64,000 nucleotides of DNA from Platerodrilus igneus (GCA_036346225.1 JARFIW010001254.1:283001-347000); one strand, 5' to 3'. Numbered from the stretch's first letter, positions 1-11,503 are shown. Notes: generated by a model from the sequence alone, not told the origin. Program-made: numbers and translations.

Positions 1-61
1 AAAGGATGGTACAAAATCCGTATATTTTTTAAAAGGTTATTCTAAAAACGTATTTATCAAA

Positions 62-607
62 ATGGCAGATAACAAAGACGAACTAAGGAATGCGGGTTTT
101 ATAACCTTGGCATACATCACACGTAAAGGGGTTCCGCTAAACGTTGTATACTTACCTAGTAAAGAACCTTTCGGATCATTTAAAACCGAGGGTCTTACAA
201 CCTATAACAATCATATATTCCCAAAAGTGGTGGACATGCAACTACGCATTAGTGTGTGGGAGAATAAGGATTTCCTCCAATACCGACAAAAAGAAGTCGA
301 TCAAGCTAACAAGATACGTATGCAGGATATAGTGGGAAAGCTGCGATTAAAAGATTGTCACAAGCTGCAAGACTTACATGAAGGAATGGATCTGGTTATC
401 GGTGGAATCAAAGACTTTAAATATAGAGGCAAACTTCGGTACATTTTACAATTCGAAAACCTAGACGGTCTCTATGTATCAAACTATTGGCTAGAAAAGG
501 AGATAGAGGACTTGGGTGTCCATTTAAATTTTATGCTGCGAATAAAATTAGATAAAAATAAAACCACTCCAAACAAACATAAAGAAAGCACTGTTTTCTA
601 TGTATAA
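62..607 (+). CDS. Polinton-remnant protein, 181 aa, possible OB-fold
   Basis: Intact ORF whose product I do not recognise by name. Residues about 95-155 alternate short beta-like segments around 'GIKDFKYRGKLRYIL' and 'DGLYVSNYWLEKEIEDLG', a pattern I associate with small OB-fold single-strand-DNA-binding-like proteins of virus-like transposons; that is inference. The context supports a Polinton origin: within 1.2 kb downstream are a GC-rich minisatellite shared with the Polinton at 13,375-28,821, two fragments of Polinton DNA polymerase, and a second degraded copy of this very gene (1,672-1,784). No homologue is visible in the intact Polinton of this window. The ATG at 62 follows a TTTTTAAAAGG TATA-like stretch, and AATAAA lies about 75 bp past the stop. 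The intact frame amid decayed sequence is notable. Confidence 0.5.
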   Translation: MADNKDELRNAGFITLAYITRKGVPLNVVYLPSKEPFGSFKTEGLTTYNNHIFPKVVDMQLRISVWENKDFLQYRQKEVDQANKIRMQDIVGKLRLKDCHKLQDLHEGMDLVIGGIKDFKYRGKLRYILQFENLDGLYVSNYWLEKEIEDLGVHLNFMLRIKLDKNKTTPNKHKESTVFYV

Positions 608-762
608 CTTTTTATTAAAATTAAGTTTAAATGACTCCATGCTTGGCATTAAATATTTTTAAATTTTGTTATGTATGTCAGAATAAACATCTTGGAATAG
701 TATTACATTGCTCTTTATTTACAAAAGACTGTGACGTTACCACGAAATAGCAGTCACACAGA

Positions 763-888
763 GAGGGGTGCGCATGGGCAGTGCGCATGGGCAGCGGTGC
801 GTACCCGCAGGGGTGCACATGGGCAGGGGTGCGCACGTGCAGGGGTGTGCATGGGCAGGGGTGCACATGGGCTGGGATGTGTTTGGGC
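763..888. repeat. GC-rich 16-bp minisatellite (Polinton-derived)
   Basis: About seven imperfect units of GGGTGCGCATGGGCAG in an otherwise AT-rich region. The same unit occurs at 22,855-22,945, upstream of the ATPase gene of the intact Polinton, so I read it as Polinton regulatory DNA. Repetitive ORFs through it on both strands are artefacts of its GC content. Confidence 0.8.
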
Positions 889-971
889 GTACACGAGGGA
901 TGCAGAAGTTGACAGTCACCAAGCATCTAATTCTTTATTTGGTGTGGGGTACTTGCCGGTGTATGTATCCA

Positions 972-1090
972 GAGTAAAAAACACGATTTGTTCACGCAGA
1001 TAATTAATAAAATTAGTTTATCGAGCGAAGATGACAAGCGTAACGTCATTCTTAATAGTACAGCAATCTACGCATGGGGAGCATAAAGAT
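972..1090 (+). pseudogene. Polinton DNA polymerase B fragment (C-terminal end)
   Basis: Translation on the + strand gives a stretch matching the last roughly 36 residues of the PolB encoded at 14,201-17,182, including 'INKISLS', a D-D-K and 'YAWGA' next to the stop. An in-frame stop follows before the final Arg. It is a remnant of a second, diverged Polinton. Confidence 0.75.
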
Positions 1091-1379
1091 ATAGGTCTAA
1101 GATAGTTGTTTATATTTGTATAGATTTTGTAAATCTATCGTGTATATTTGTTTTCAAATTCCATAATTTTTAGGTTCTTCGTCCACCTTCCAAATCCTTC
1201 CTGCTTCTGTCCTGGTTGACAGTATACGTGTTACCTCCTCGTGGTTTTTGAGGGACACAGCGGTTTTAGATTTCTAGGGGAATGGTTGGTTAAAGCATAT
1301 GTCTTGGGTAGCAAAAAGGGTTTTAAAGATGGAGTTAAATAAAGATGAGCAAAAATTAGAGGTTTGGGTCTTTAAAAGA

Positions 1380-1488
1380 CGTGACTTTGTAAGGGGTGGT
1401 TTTATTTAAAATCGATTTGCAGATTTGGGTTCCCTAGAAAAATTTAATATTAATTGATACCAAAAAAAGATATATTTATCTTAAAAGA
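1380..1488. repeat. Polinton terminal-repeat-like fragment
   Basis: The sequence around TTAATATTAATTGATACC followed by an AAGATATATTTATCT segment resembles the inner part of the right terminal repeat of the intact Polinton (28,680-28,715), and the preceding 'AAATCGATTTGCAGATT' resembles 28,494-28,515. It lies between two PolB fragments, which shows the remnant has been rearranged. Confidence 0.5.
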
Positions 1489-1671
1489 GTGACTACCCTG
1501 CGGATAATAAATACAATATACCGCTTGTCAACAAAAAAGTTGTAGGGAAATTCAAAGACGAATTTAATGGGGGTCCAGTATTAAAATTTGTTGGTAGTAG
1601 GGCTAAGTCCTATTGTATTGTAAGCGAGAAAGACCAGATTAAAAATTTAAAGGAGTCTCACAAAGTGTAGT
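1489..1671 (+). pseudogene. Polinton DNA polymerase B fragment (internal)
   Basis: Matches residues about 865-920 of the 993-residue PolB ORF at 14,201-17,182, including 'NKYN-PLVNKK' and 'RAKSYCI-SEKD'. It is upstream in the protein relative to the fragment at 972-1,090 but downstream on the DNA, so the two pieces are in the wrong order. Confidence 0.8.
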
Positions 1672-1784
1672 TAAGTAAAACCGAGGGTCCTGTAACCTAT
1701 AACGAGCATATATTCCCAAAAGGGGTGGGCATGCAACAACGCAACAGTGCGTGGGAGAATAAGGATTCTCTCCAATAAGAAATT
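1672..1784 (+). pseudogene. Degraded second copy of the 181-aa gene
   Basis: Nucleotide-level match to 179-291 (the AAAACCGAGGGTC through CTCCAATA stretch) with scattered substitutions and no long frame. It shows that the 181-aa gene was duplicated inside the remnant, or that two Polinton remnants were joined. Confidence 0.8.
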
Positions 1785-2459
1785 AAAGTTTCCATGTACG
1801 TAGCACCAGTCATTGGGAAATGGTAGAAATGTTAAACCTATATAGGCGATTAGTAATTGTGGTTTAGAAAAATAGTAGTTTTCTTGGACTAAATAAAATA
1901 GCTTAGACTGATTAATGTATATGGCTGCATATTCTCGTACATATCCACAAACATCTGCTTACGTCCACATACGGACATGGCGATGCCGGTAGTTTTTGTT
2001 TAACAAATAGTAGGAAAGATACGTTAGGTGTTAGTGTGGAAGCTCATCGGATCATTGGATTAAAAAAGAACGGTGTGGCGGAATGTATGGTGGTTCCCGT
2101 TAGAATAATCGAAAGTGGTTAATCGATCGTATTAAATGTTTAAATATGCAAAAGTGTAAAGGCCTACATCAACAAAATTTAATTATCAGACAAAAAAGTG
2201 CGCGATGTGCTATACCTTTAAAGAAAGTATAGAATGGTGCTTTGCACCGGTCCTAACAGTAAAAAAAGGCGACTGCCTTTTTCAAGCAACTACAAGAATA
2301 GCTGTCGCGCAGAGAAGGGGTATGCATGTATTATACAGCGCACTATTAGTTTACGGGTAGCTCAGATGTGTAATTGATCACAACTTAAAGATCCCTCGGA
2401 GGTTTAAAAATTCTGAGACCATTGTCGTTTGAAAAATGTTGATTTTTTTATGAGCATTT
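1785..2459. other. Unassigned stretch with one 65-codon open frame
   Basis: No recognisable gene. A frame without stops runs from 1,928 to a TAA at 2,120-2,122 (+) and contains 'YGHGDAGSFCLTNSRKD'; it has no clear start and I cannot assign it. It could be more of the Polinton remnant. Confidence 0.3.
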
Positions 2460-3392
2460 TTAGTCGGTATATGTAAAAATGTCATTTTTGCGTCGATGAT
2501 TTTCAAAAATAGAGCTAGTTTCTACATCCAATTTGCTCCATAACAAATAGGCAAAAATAAAATCGATTAAATTCTCAATGTTAAGGGTTTTTAACGCTTT
2601 AATTGCAGAATCACATTTTTCAAGAATATTATTTAAATTATTAGCAGAGGCTGTTTGTACGGGTTTGAAATCTAAAATTTGTTGTAAATAAGTTACTGCT
2701 AGAGTACATGGATTTTGATATTTATCATTAAGAGCCTTCCAAATAATTGCATAATTGGCACCAATAGGAGGCAAGCCAGCACAAACACTAGTGGCTTTAC
2801 CACTTACTTGACCTACTAAATAGTTGACCTTATCCACATCCTTTAATTGATCATTATCATGAATAAGACTTCAAAATAACTCAACAAAAATAGACCATTC
2901 AGAAGGATCGCCAGTAAACTTTGGCAGAGACAATTTCGGCAAACGTGGTGTGCTAGAAGGTTCTATATTAGCTCTTGGTACAATGGCTGAATTATTATCT
3001 GAAAGGCGCGATTTAACTCGTGGATCTTTTGCAGCTACTAAAATATGACAGTATAAGTCATTGAATGCATCCAAAGGTTTAAGATCCAGAACAACATTTT
3101 CTTCTAAGTGCATTTCAATTAAATTAATTTCATCCACGACATCAGCAAAATTAGACTTAGTTTGCTCTAATGATTCTAACTGACTAATAAAAAATTCTAA
3201 ACATCGTTTATTTTCTAACTGTGAAATGGAATCATACACTTTTTGTATTCTAGAAAAATACAATTCATTTTTAGAAATAAATAATTTTAATTTTGCTTCT
3301 AACGATTTTTTATCATTTCCCATAGTTGAGCTTAATTTGTATATGCCAAACAGTAAAACAAACCCAATATATTCAAATTTAAATTTAACCAA
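2460..3392 (-). pseudogene. BEL/Pao retrotransposon gag remnant (DUF1759-like)
   Basis: Two - strand frames, about 173 and 125 codons, form one broken gag. The first ends in 'LPKLSLPKFTGDPSEWSIF', the hallmark entry to the DUF1759 region of BEL/Pao gag proteins, preceded by a coiled-coil-like N-terminus (likely start at the internal Met near 3,320). The second continues the same domain after a stop near 2,875 ('VNYLVGQVSGKA', 'AIIWKALNDKYQNP'). Protease, RT and integrase are absent downstream, so only the 5' part of the element survives. Confidence 0.8.
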
Positions 3393-4162
3393 TTAACAAA
3401 ACATTCAATTTGGAAAATGTATATTAATAACTCACAATTAAATTGAGATTATTGCCTTATCAACTAAACCAAAATCCAAAAACCCAAACATATGGTAAAC
3501 AATTTCTCATTAACAAATTTAACTAGCTACAAACAACAAATGTGTACCAAAATTTAACTAAATAGGTTCAATTGTAAGATTCAAGTATGTGCAAAAACTA
3601 TAAACATCTGGTTCGATGGATGCCAAAAAAAAAAAATGTTCGCGCTGATAAAACAAATAAACAAAATAATAATTTATAGTGGACTGTGACTAAACAAATT
3701 TACATACCCCAGAACAATATCTTAAACACTAAATATCAGGATAAAGGAAAGGGATGATAAGAATCCTGATATAATAAATTAACACCACGTTAGGTTCAAA
3801 AATAATTTTGCACAAACTTAATCTCACAACTACACTAAAGCTCCTTTTCCATATACATATCAAGCTCAACTAAACTCCTTTCTTTTTATCAGTCAGGTGT
3901 TTTAATAACAGCTGGCCAAGATAAAAATGTATCAAATTTAAATAATGCAATGGCGCAAACACTACTTACTTTGATGATTAAAATATAAAAATTTGAATGC
4001 AGAATACTACACGATTCACATAATAAATGTGGGTCAAAAATTAAAAAATATTTAAGTATTGCCTGAAGGGCACGTCATGCCAGGATGGTGGTTAAAACGG
4101 AAAAACAAAATTGAATGTAACAATATTCAATAGAATTCACAGGGGACGTTCCAAAAATGGCA
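3393..4162. other. AT-rich spacer, possible BEL LTR/leader and PLE-1 3' tail
   Basis: No ORF of note. The part next to 3,400 would be the leader or LTR of the BEL remnant, and the part next to 4,160 the 3' tail of PLE-1. I could not find a second copy in the window to define an LTR. Confidence 0.3.
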
Positions 4163-5492
4163 TTAGTTACATAACATGAAAGGTGATATTTTAACGTTTT
4201 TTGAAAGTATCATTACCATATAAAGCAGAGTAGATATTGTGAACTCTATCGATATCCATCTTATATTGATAGGATTATTTTCTCTATTAATGTAAAAAGA
4301 CTCAATAAATAGCCTAGTTTTATAATTGGTTTCGTTGTCCAAAATGATGATGTCATCGAACAATGGTGTATGTCTGGTTGCAGAGACGTGAGAAGACAAT
4401 GCACATTTTGTGGAGTTTTTTCTGCATTCACTCCTGTGCTGGGTTAAGCGACTCTTTAGCCACTGACTGGTCTGACCAATGTAACTATTGTTACAACTGA
4501 ACGTGATTTTGTAAACAACGTTACTGTTTAACAATTTCGGAGTACAATCCTTTAATTTCGTAAACAAATTCTGGATGGAGTAATTGTACTCATAGACAAT
4601 AGCAACCTTAGGTTGTTTAAGTAATCGTACTAAAAGAGGAGTTAGCGTCTGTATATAGGAAGCTTTTTATAAGTAATATCTATTTCTGTAGTGTTCACTC
4701 TTAAGAAGTTGAGAATAGAAATTTAAATATCTGCCAGAGTTTGTTGGTTTAGTATACCAGTCAAATAATAGATTATTAGAAGTATCTCTGATGACCAAAA
4801 CATCAAATAAAGGTAATTTGCCATCTACTTCAATTTCAAAAGTGAACTGAAGGTGTTCATTAATGTCATTAAACGTTGTTAAAGTTTGGTCAACATATTG
4901 AGCTGGCAATGAACAAATGATGTCGTGTACGTACTTTACCAAGAAAGACATATCATAAGGTAGTCTAGGTAGAACTCTAGACAATAAATTGTCCATAATC
5001 ATTTGAGCGATTATGGGTGATAGAGGTGACCCCAATGGAGTTCTAAATAATTGTAAGTAGAATTTATCTTGGAAAACAAAGTAAGTATTGTTAAAGACCA
5101 AATTGAGGGTTGCAAGAAACATATCTTCAGACATCTTACAATAGGGCTTGTTTTTATTCCAATTGTCCTTAATAATGTTAATAACCATAAATAAAGGAAT
5201 ATTTGTAAAAAGAGAAGCTACATCCAGTGAAATAGATATGATAGCTCTTAGGGAGAAGACTGGTTTGTGTATTTTTGGTAATCCATAGTATTTACCAGGA
5301 GTCAAGTTGCTAATGCTGAGTAGATTCCTTTGTGAATCATCAAACAGCCCTTTTTTATGTAATACTTTGATGTGCCCATTCACCTTTTTTTTTAGTAGTG
5401 AATGTAGGATCCCTTTGCAACGGTTTGTAGGTAGATATATCTGATAAAAGATCAAGCGACTTTTCGACATACTGGTGCTTATTCATTATAAC
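4163..5492 (-). pseudogene. PLE-1: Penelope-like RT (C-terminal part) plus GIY-YIG endonuclease
   Basis: On the - strand, 5,492 to 4,667 encodes the palm and thumb of a Penelope-type reverse transcriptase: 'YYGLPKIHKP', 'SLDVASLFTNIP', 'RTPLGSPLSPIIAQ', and the catalytic box as 'YVHD' in place of YVDD, a damaged active site. 4,567 to 4,163 encodes the GIY-YIG nuclease ('VVYKITFSCNNSYIGQT', then 'LKSRLTQHR'). Stops and frame changes separate the parts. The N-terminal RT half is at 35,642-36,800, because a Gypsy element (5,497-35,637) landed inside the RT gene. Family knowledge: Penelope-like elements pair this RT with a GIY-YIG nuclease for target-primed insertion. Confidence 0.9.
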
Positions 5493-5496
5493 AGTC
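5493..5496. repeat. Target-site duplication of Gypsy-1 (AGTC), left
   Basis: AGTC directly precedes the LTR start TGTGATAG and recurs at 35,638-35,641 directly after the 3' LTR end. The interrupted target is the PLE-1 RT gene, which continues on both sides. Confidence 0.85.
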
Positions 5497-6376
5497 TGTG
5501 ATAGCCCGTTTTTGCAGGTTATGCTCTCACTAGGCTAGTATTAATATTTTGGGATGATAGTTTGGTTGCCTCTAATCTTCAAGGTGTAGGTTTACATTCA
5601 TTAATAAATATTACATTTGGGTAGAGATCATTATTTCATTTATTTAATATTTAGTTCTTAATAAGTTGTTTTGTAAATATTTTACTAATCATTAAAAGGA
5701 TATACTTTCTCTTCTAAATTGTACAGATGTGCTTACATTGACAAATATGTTGGTTACAGAAATTCTTCGTAGAAGGTTTTCGTAATAATTAAATAGTTTA
5801 AATTATTAAAGTTGTTATCCAAGTGTTGTTTGTATTGTACAAATATATTTTTGTGTTTCGATGCATAAAATTGTGAATTGGTTGTAATTCTGAAAGGCAT
5901 TGGTAGATCTAGAAAGATTTCAGTGATTAAGTGTTGAGTGGTTTAATTTTATACTCACGATTTAGAATAGGTATAATTTTGAATTTATTCTAAGCTTCCT
6001 AATTATCCAATTATTGTCTACGTCTATAGTAATTCAATTTCAAGGAATGTTTTGATATTAGTAAATGTTTATGTCAATTTAACAGACAGCCAGACATGCG
6101 CAGTTGTGTTCCTGTCTCATTGTTTGCATATTCTTTACTGGGAGGTACTGTTTCACAGAGTTACTTACATTTTCAGATAGATTTATATATTTGTTTAGTT
6201 TTTTGAGGTTTATTCCATTAAATTCTTCATTGATGTATATTGTTTTCTAAGGGTACATGCTTGTGTTATTCTTAAAACCATATTTACAGATCTCGTAATT
6301 TCAACTTTTACTTTCGAGCGTTACTTTGTTAAGTTGTGCACGCCTATGTAGCTGATTATCTATCATTCAGTTTTTT
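5497..6376 (+). repeat. Gypsy-1 5' LTR, first part
   Basis: Aligns with 33,592-34,487 (3' LTR), starting TGTGAYAGCCCG. The LTR is cut at 6,376 by a MULE and resumes at 11,600. Without the insert the LTR is about 2.0 kb, long for a Gypsy. Differences between the two LTRs are frequent enough to see by eye, so the element is not recent. Confidence 0.9.
6368..6376. repeat. MULE target-site duplication, left (CAGTTTTTT)
   Basis: The 9-bp CAGTTTTTT is present here and at 11,600-11,608 on either side of the MULE, and once in the uninterrupted 3' LTR (near 34,487). Nine bp is the usual duplication length for Mutator-like elements. Confidence 0.9.
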
Positions 6377-6528
6377 ACGAGCGTCTCGCGGCAGTAATGC
6401 CGTGGCTGCAATGACAGTTGTAGACAGATTGAGGTTACTTAATTTTTTTGTTTACATATAGTGAATGAGATCTATGAAAATTATCTATTAATTTTGTTTA
6501 TCTTGTTATTTGTAAACGAAGAGTAAAA

Positions 6529-7620
6529 ATGAATACTTGCCAAAATTGTGGTTTTGAGTTTACACAAAAGAAGAATTTGTATTCCCATTTAAGAAAGATT
6601 CATGATTTTGAATATAGGAAACCAGTTTAACTAGTACATTTTTGTGTGATACATGTGGCAAATCCTTTACCAGTAAAGCAACTGTTCATAAAAGCATTCC
6701 AATAATTCTCAACTCGTCAAGAACCAAGTGCTTTTATGAAAATCGTACAACACATCTAAAGGGATATAAAAAATTTCGACAACACTTGGCAAATGAACAT
6801 CAAATTGAAACTAAACTTTATCAACTACATTTTAATTCACAATTAGGTTTGAAGATTATTATGCAAAATGTTAATTATATACTAATTTTATTCTGTTTAA
6901 CAGAGTTCAAAAACTGGAAAAACCAAGAAGTGTTTGTCCCTCAAGAATGGAAGCGACGATAAAGAACGACGGGTCTGTTGCAGTAGACTTCTGGACAACT
7001 CATGTTGGACATACCAACGATATTGGTCGAGTTTTTTTAAGTAAAGAGAGTAAAGCAGAAATTGCAGGTATTTTCGAACATAAAATTCTAGTTTAAAATT
7101 TTACAGTTGATGTGTTTCAGGAAAATTTAAGGAAGGTGTTACATTTCAACATATATGGCATGATGTTCGTGATTCTGCTTTAAAACAAGAAAATTCACAG
7201 AGAATTTTGTTGTTAGAAACAAAAGATATGCACAATATTGTTAGGGACTTCAATATTGAGTATGGTGTGAAACGTCACCTAAATGATGCAATTAGCGTAC
7301 GGCTGTGGGTAGAGGAGATGACGAACTTAGAAAGCGACTGCCCAGTGTTATATTATAAAAGCCAAGGTGTAGAAGGAAACCCAAATGACTCAGAAATAAT
7401 TTTAGATATTCAAGATTTTGCATTGGTCATAATGACTTTTTTTCAACGTGAACAGTTGCTTAAATTTGGGAACGACAATGCGTGCGTTGATGGTACACAC
7501 GGTACAAATAGTTACGATTTTCAGCTCTACACACTAATGACAGTGGATGAATTTGTGGCATTTTGTTTTTCAAATCATGCTGACGAGATGATGATATTGT
7601 CGGAGGCTTTTACGGCCGGA
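6529..7620 (+). pseudogene. MULE transposase, N-terminal part
   Basis: It starts at ATG 6,529 with a C2H2 finger (C-x2-C-x12-H-x4-H, 'MNTCQNCGFEFTQ'), followed by a second 'CDTCGKSFTSKATVHKS' finger-like segment in a shifted frame. An intron-like segment with consensus ends (GTATTT...TTTCAG) lies at 7,068-7,120. From 7,207 the DDE domain begins; 'CVDGTHG' carries the first catalytic Asp (codon at about 7,489). The frame is then broken by PLE-2. Coding potential resumes at about 9,291. Frameshifts near 6,630 and 6,960 may be introns or decay. Confidence 0.75.
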
Positions 7621-9290
7621 GTCATTATAAATATTTATGATTCTGGGCTGGGACCGTGTCATTTTATACATTAAGGTCGACGTTTTGCCCACTTTTGTAA
7701 GGGGCTTCATCAGGACAAGTAAGGAAAAAGTAATAGAATAAAATAAAAATAAGAATGATAATATTAAGCAGACAAGTTAAAGTGTAAAGAGAAGAGTTAC
7801 TCCTGAACTAGCAGACTCACTAGCCCATTCAAAGCCAAAAGGTGACTTGTGGCGAAGTAACTGGTGAAAGTAGCGAAAGTGGTAGTTTATATAGGGCTAG
7901 AACTTGATGCATGAGCGATCATGAATAGAGAGGAGTGTCGTAGCGGATCAGTGAACAATCCCCCGGTTCCGCTGTTGTGAACATAGGCTTGTTTTCCAAA
8001 TGGGGTAAAGGTAGTAGCCATCGTCTTTGTTTAGGTTATTAGAATTTTTATGAATTTCTATGGATTCTTTAATTTTTCTATTGTAGAAAAATTGAATTCT
8101 GGCAATTAGTTTCGTCTTGTCAAAGTTAATGGTATGGCCTGTTTCATGTTGGTGTTTGGCCACCGCTGAGCGATTGTACTGGCTTGTTCTTAAGCATCGC
8201 TTATGCTCGTTTAATCTAGTCTGTACGGACTGTCCTGTTTCTCCTATGTATACTAAATCGCAACTGCAAGGTGTACTATATACTCTTGCGTCTTTAAGAC
8301 TATTTTTGGAATCTTTTGGTGTTGGTAATATTTGTGAAATTTTATTGATGGGTTTATAGATAGTTTTGATGTTGTGTTTACGTATAATTTTGCTAATTTG
8401 GTCTGTTATTCTGTGTATATATGGAAGGATTGCTAAAGTTTGTGTATCGGGAATACAGTGTGGTTTGGGGGTTCGTGTAGGATGCAGATGCCGGTTTATT
8501 ACTCTGCCGATATCTGAGTTACGATAGCCGTATTTTATAAGACTGGTTTTAAGATGGGTCAGTTCCTTAGATAAGTGTTCTGGTAGTGAAATCTTAATTG
8601 CACGGTGGACTAGAGAGTTGATTACGGATGATTTTTGTGAGGGATTATGTGACGACACATGTAGGTATCTGTCTGTGTGTGTGGGTTTTCGATATACGGA
8701 ATGACCTAGTCGTCCGTTTGGTTGGCGCTCCACCAGAACGTCAAGGAATGGCAGAGTTTTGGTCTTTTCAAGTTCCATAGTGAACTTAATATCTTTATGT
8801 TGATTGTTTATGTGATCTAGAAAATTATTGAGCGTTTGATGTTCATAGGGTCAGATTACAAAAGTGTCGTCTACATAACCGAGCCAAGTTTTTGGTTTAA
8901 GGTCTGTGGATTCTAGAGCCATGGATTCCAAAGACTCCATGAATATATTGGCCACAATAGGAGAAAGAGGTGAGCCCATTGGTGTGCCCGAGGTTTGTTT
9001 GTAAAATTGTTCGTCGAAGACAAAATAGGTAGAAGTGAAACATTTTTCAATGAGCGTGGCCAGGCCAGGCTTTTGGCTTTAAATGGGCTAGTGAGTCTGC
9101 TAGTTCAGGAGTAACTCTTCTCCTTACACTTTAACTTGTCTGCTTAATATTATCATTCTTATTTTTATTTTATTTTATTACTTTTTCTTTACTTGTCCTG
9201 ATGAAACCCCTTACAAAAGTGGACGAAACGTCGACCTTAATGTATAAAATGACACGGTCTCAACCCGGAACCATAAATATTTATAATGAC
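7621..9290 (-). mobile_element. PLE-2: Penelope-like element with 221-bp inverted terminal arms
   Basis: 7,621-7,841 and 9,070-9,290 are near-perfect inverted repeats (both contain GTCATTATAAATATTTATG and its complement). Between them the - strand carries a 5'-truncated Penelope RT and a GIY-YIG domain. The element interrupts the MULE transposase gene and is therefore the youngest layer of this nest. I found no clear target duplication. Confidence 0.85.
7948..9069 (-). pseudogene. PLE-2 reverse transcriptase (truncated) and GIY-YIG endonuclease
   Basis: 9,060 to 8,780 encodes 'SGTPMGSPLSPIVANIF' and an intact catalytic 'GYVDDTFVI', followed by a TGA where the family usually has Trp. From 8,778 to 7,948 a 276-codon frame runs through 'KTLPFLDVLVER', the RT thumb and a GIY-YIG nuclease ('DLVYIGETGQSVQTRLNEHK'). 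The N-terminal half of the RT is missing, so this copy is dead on arrival. The - strand orientation is opposite to the host MULE gene. Confidence 0.88.
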
Positions 9291-10557
9291 GAAATGATTT
9301 TCAAGTTGTTTTTTGGAAAAATTAAATCAAGAGTGGGTATTATATTAACTACTGTTTTTATGTCTGATGATGCTCCAGCATTTTATAATGCATGGATTTA
9401 TGTTATGGTCAAGGTACCTCACCAGTTGCTATGTACCTGGCATGTGGATTGTAATTGGCGCAGGAATTTGTCAAAATCAATGGAGGGATTGAAAAGAAAG
9501 TAGTAGTATATAAATCCCTTTGTGTTTTATTACAGTGTGTATCTATTGATGAATTTAATAACATTTTAAATCGGGTAGTAGAAGATCTTTATGCCGATGT
9601 TGATACACAATCATTTGCTGAATATTTTCATAATAATTATGCAAATCGTCCAACATCTTGGGCATATTGCTTTCGATTGGGTTTAGGAATAAACACTAAC
9701 ATGTATCTTGAATCGATGCACAAAGTTTTGAAGTATGTGTATTTGGAAGGTTGGAAAGTAAAACGTTTGGACAAAAGCGTTAATGCAGTAATGAAAATTG
9801 CTCGAGATAGCTTGTTTAAACGTATAATTAAACTTGCAAAGAATACTTCCAATGACAAAATTAATGGAATTAAACAAAGTCATAAAGCAAGTCTAACAAT
9901 TACATCAGATTTTATTAGACGTCTTGAAAATGATAAGGAATTTTTAGTTACATTGTCCACTTGTGCTTTTCAACAGGATTAAGTTACCAGAGTAGATGAG
10001 GCCTGTGCAGGTTCATGCCTAAGTTGTACAAAGTACAGCATATGTGTTCATACATTTCAATGCATCTGTATTGACAACATGATAAAGCTTAACATTTGCA
10101 AACACATACATGCTTGTGCAATACAGTTTTACAAATTGAATCTTGACATTGCCACACCTTTGCATATTAGTAACGTTAATGATCTTTTCAGCAGTAATAT
10201 TTTACATGAAGCAAAATCTTCAAAAAATGATATTATTAAAAAAAAGCTAAGCTAATAATAGGCCTATGTGAGAATGATTCGTTAACTGACAACGAACATC
10301 TGGGTATAATGAGGTAATTTGATAAAATCATTGACACATTAAATAAAGCAAAATCTATTGATTTAAAAACTACAGAGGAGATTAATATTAATAAAAAAGT
10401 TGAACATCAGGTGCGGCTTTTTTCAACAAAGAAGAAATCAATAAGGAATAATGATCTTAAAAAGCCTACCCTAACAGAAGAAATTTTTATTAGGGATGGT
10501 TTGGTTAATAACTCAAACATTAATGTTAATGTTCGTACAAGATCTGATCATACATAA
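9291..10557 (+). pseudogene. MULE transposase, C-terminal part with SWIM finger
   Basis: Continues the DDE fold: 'MSDDAPAFYNAWIYVM' gives the second Asp (about 9,366) and 'LLCTWHVDCNWRRNL' is a typical MULE block. After a frameshift near 9,490, 'TNMYLESMHKVLKY' supplies the putative Glu (about 9,710). An in-frame TAA at 9,980-9,982 is followed by a SWIM-like finger, 'FQCICIDNMIKLNICKH' (C-x-C-xn-C-x-H), then a frame that stays largely open to the TAA at 10,555. The order DDE then SWIM is the known layout of this superfamily. Confidence 0.8.
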
Positions 10558-11503
10558 CCTGATTTTATGTTAAGATAAGGCAGTGTATTACCTCAGTAGA
10601 AAGTAGGTTTAATTAACGCTAAAGCTTGTAAGGTTGGATTTTGTTCTACTTTCTCTTGTTTGGGAATAAAATCCAATGGGGAAACCATTCACAGAAATAC
10701 ATGTACAAATTACTGGAAATCATTACAATCCCAGTGATTTTGATGGGAAACCTACAAGTACGCGACTAATCTAATTTATTCCTCAGTTCTCACTTTGTTT
10801 TATCGGTGTTACAAGCGCTGGTAAGTTATTGTAATTTCGTGTCGGATTGAGTGTTCTTAAATTAACAGTGCAGTATTTTATAGTTTTACTTTTAGTCGGA
10901 GTACCAAAATAATCTTAATTTTCTACCTTGTTTTTTTACATATTTTAGTCGACTGACACTTGCAAACACAATTCTCGACAAAATAAAATTAGTTTCTTTC
11001 TTAATTAATTTAGGTATTTATTGAGAATGTATATGGGTACATAACGTGTTCACTTTTTAAAAAATAAAAATACAATTATTGAAACCTCAAGCCTCTATTA
11101 CTATAATTAAACGCATTTCACTCAAGTAATTAATAATTTACAAATCAAATTAAAGAAATATCAGCAAACTACTTTTAAACTGCATATTGACACAAGTACG
11201 AAAGATACCTAGAATAGCAACAAGTTAGTACAAAATACCAAGTTGTTTACATACAAGAGCTAACATATATAGATAACATTTGTGTAAAGTTAATTTCCTT
11301 CATTGCACTGAATTTAACTTCTTTTTTATCCATAGTTGGTTGCTTATAGAAACTGGTCTCTTATATTCAAATCATGAAATTTTCTTAAGTGGCCATACAA
11401 AGTTTTATTTTACGTAAATTCAGAACCACAATCTTGGCAAATATTCATTTTTTACTCTTTCTATATAAATAACGAGATAAACAATCAATTTAACATTAAC
11501 ACA
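10558..11503. other. Non-coding 3' part of the MULE
   Basis: AT-rich, no supported gene or repeat. It ends in the right terminal inverted repeat. Confidence 0.5.

Noticed and set aside
763..888. CRISPR-like array
   Set aside because: Units are contiguous without spacers and the setting is eukaryotic.
678..1003. ORFs on both strands through 763-888 with repetitive His/Pro/Cys or Gly/Ala/Arg products
   Set aside because: They are translations of the GC-rich minisatellite in several frames and contain no domain.
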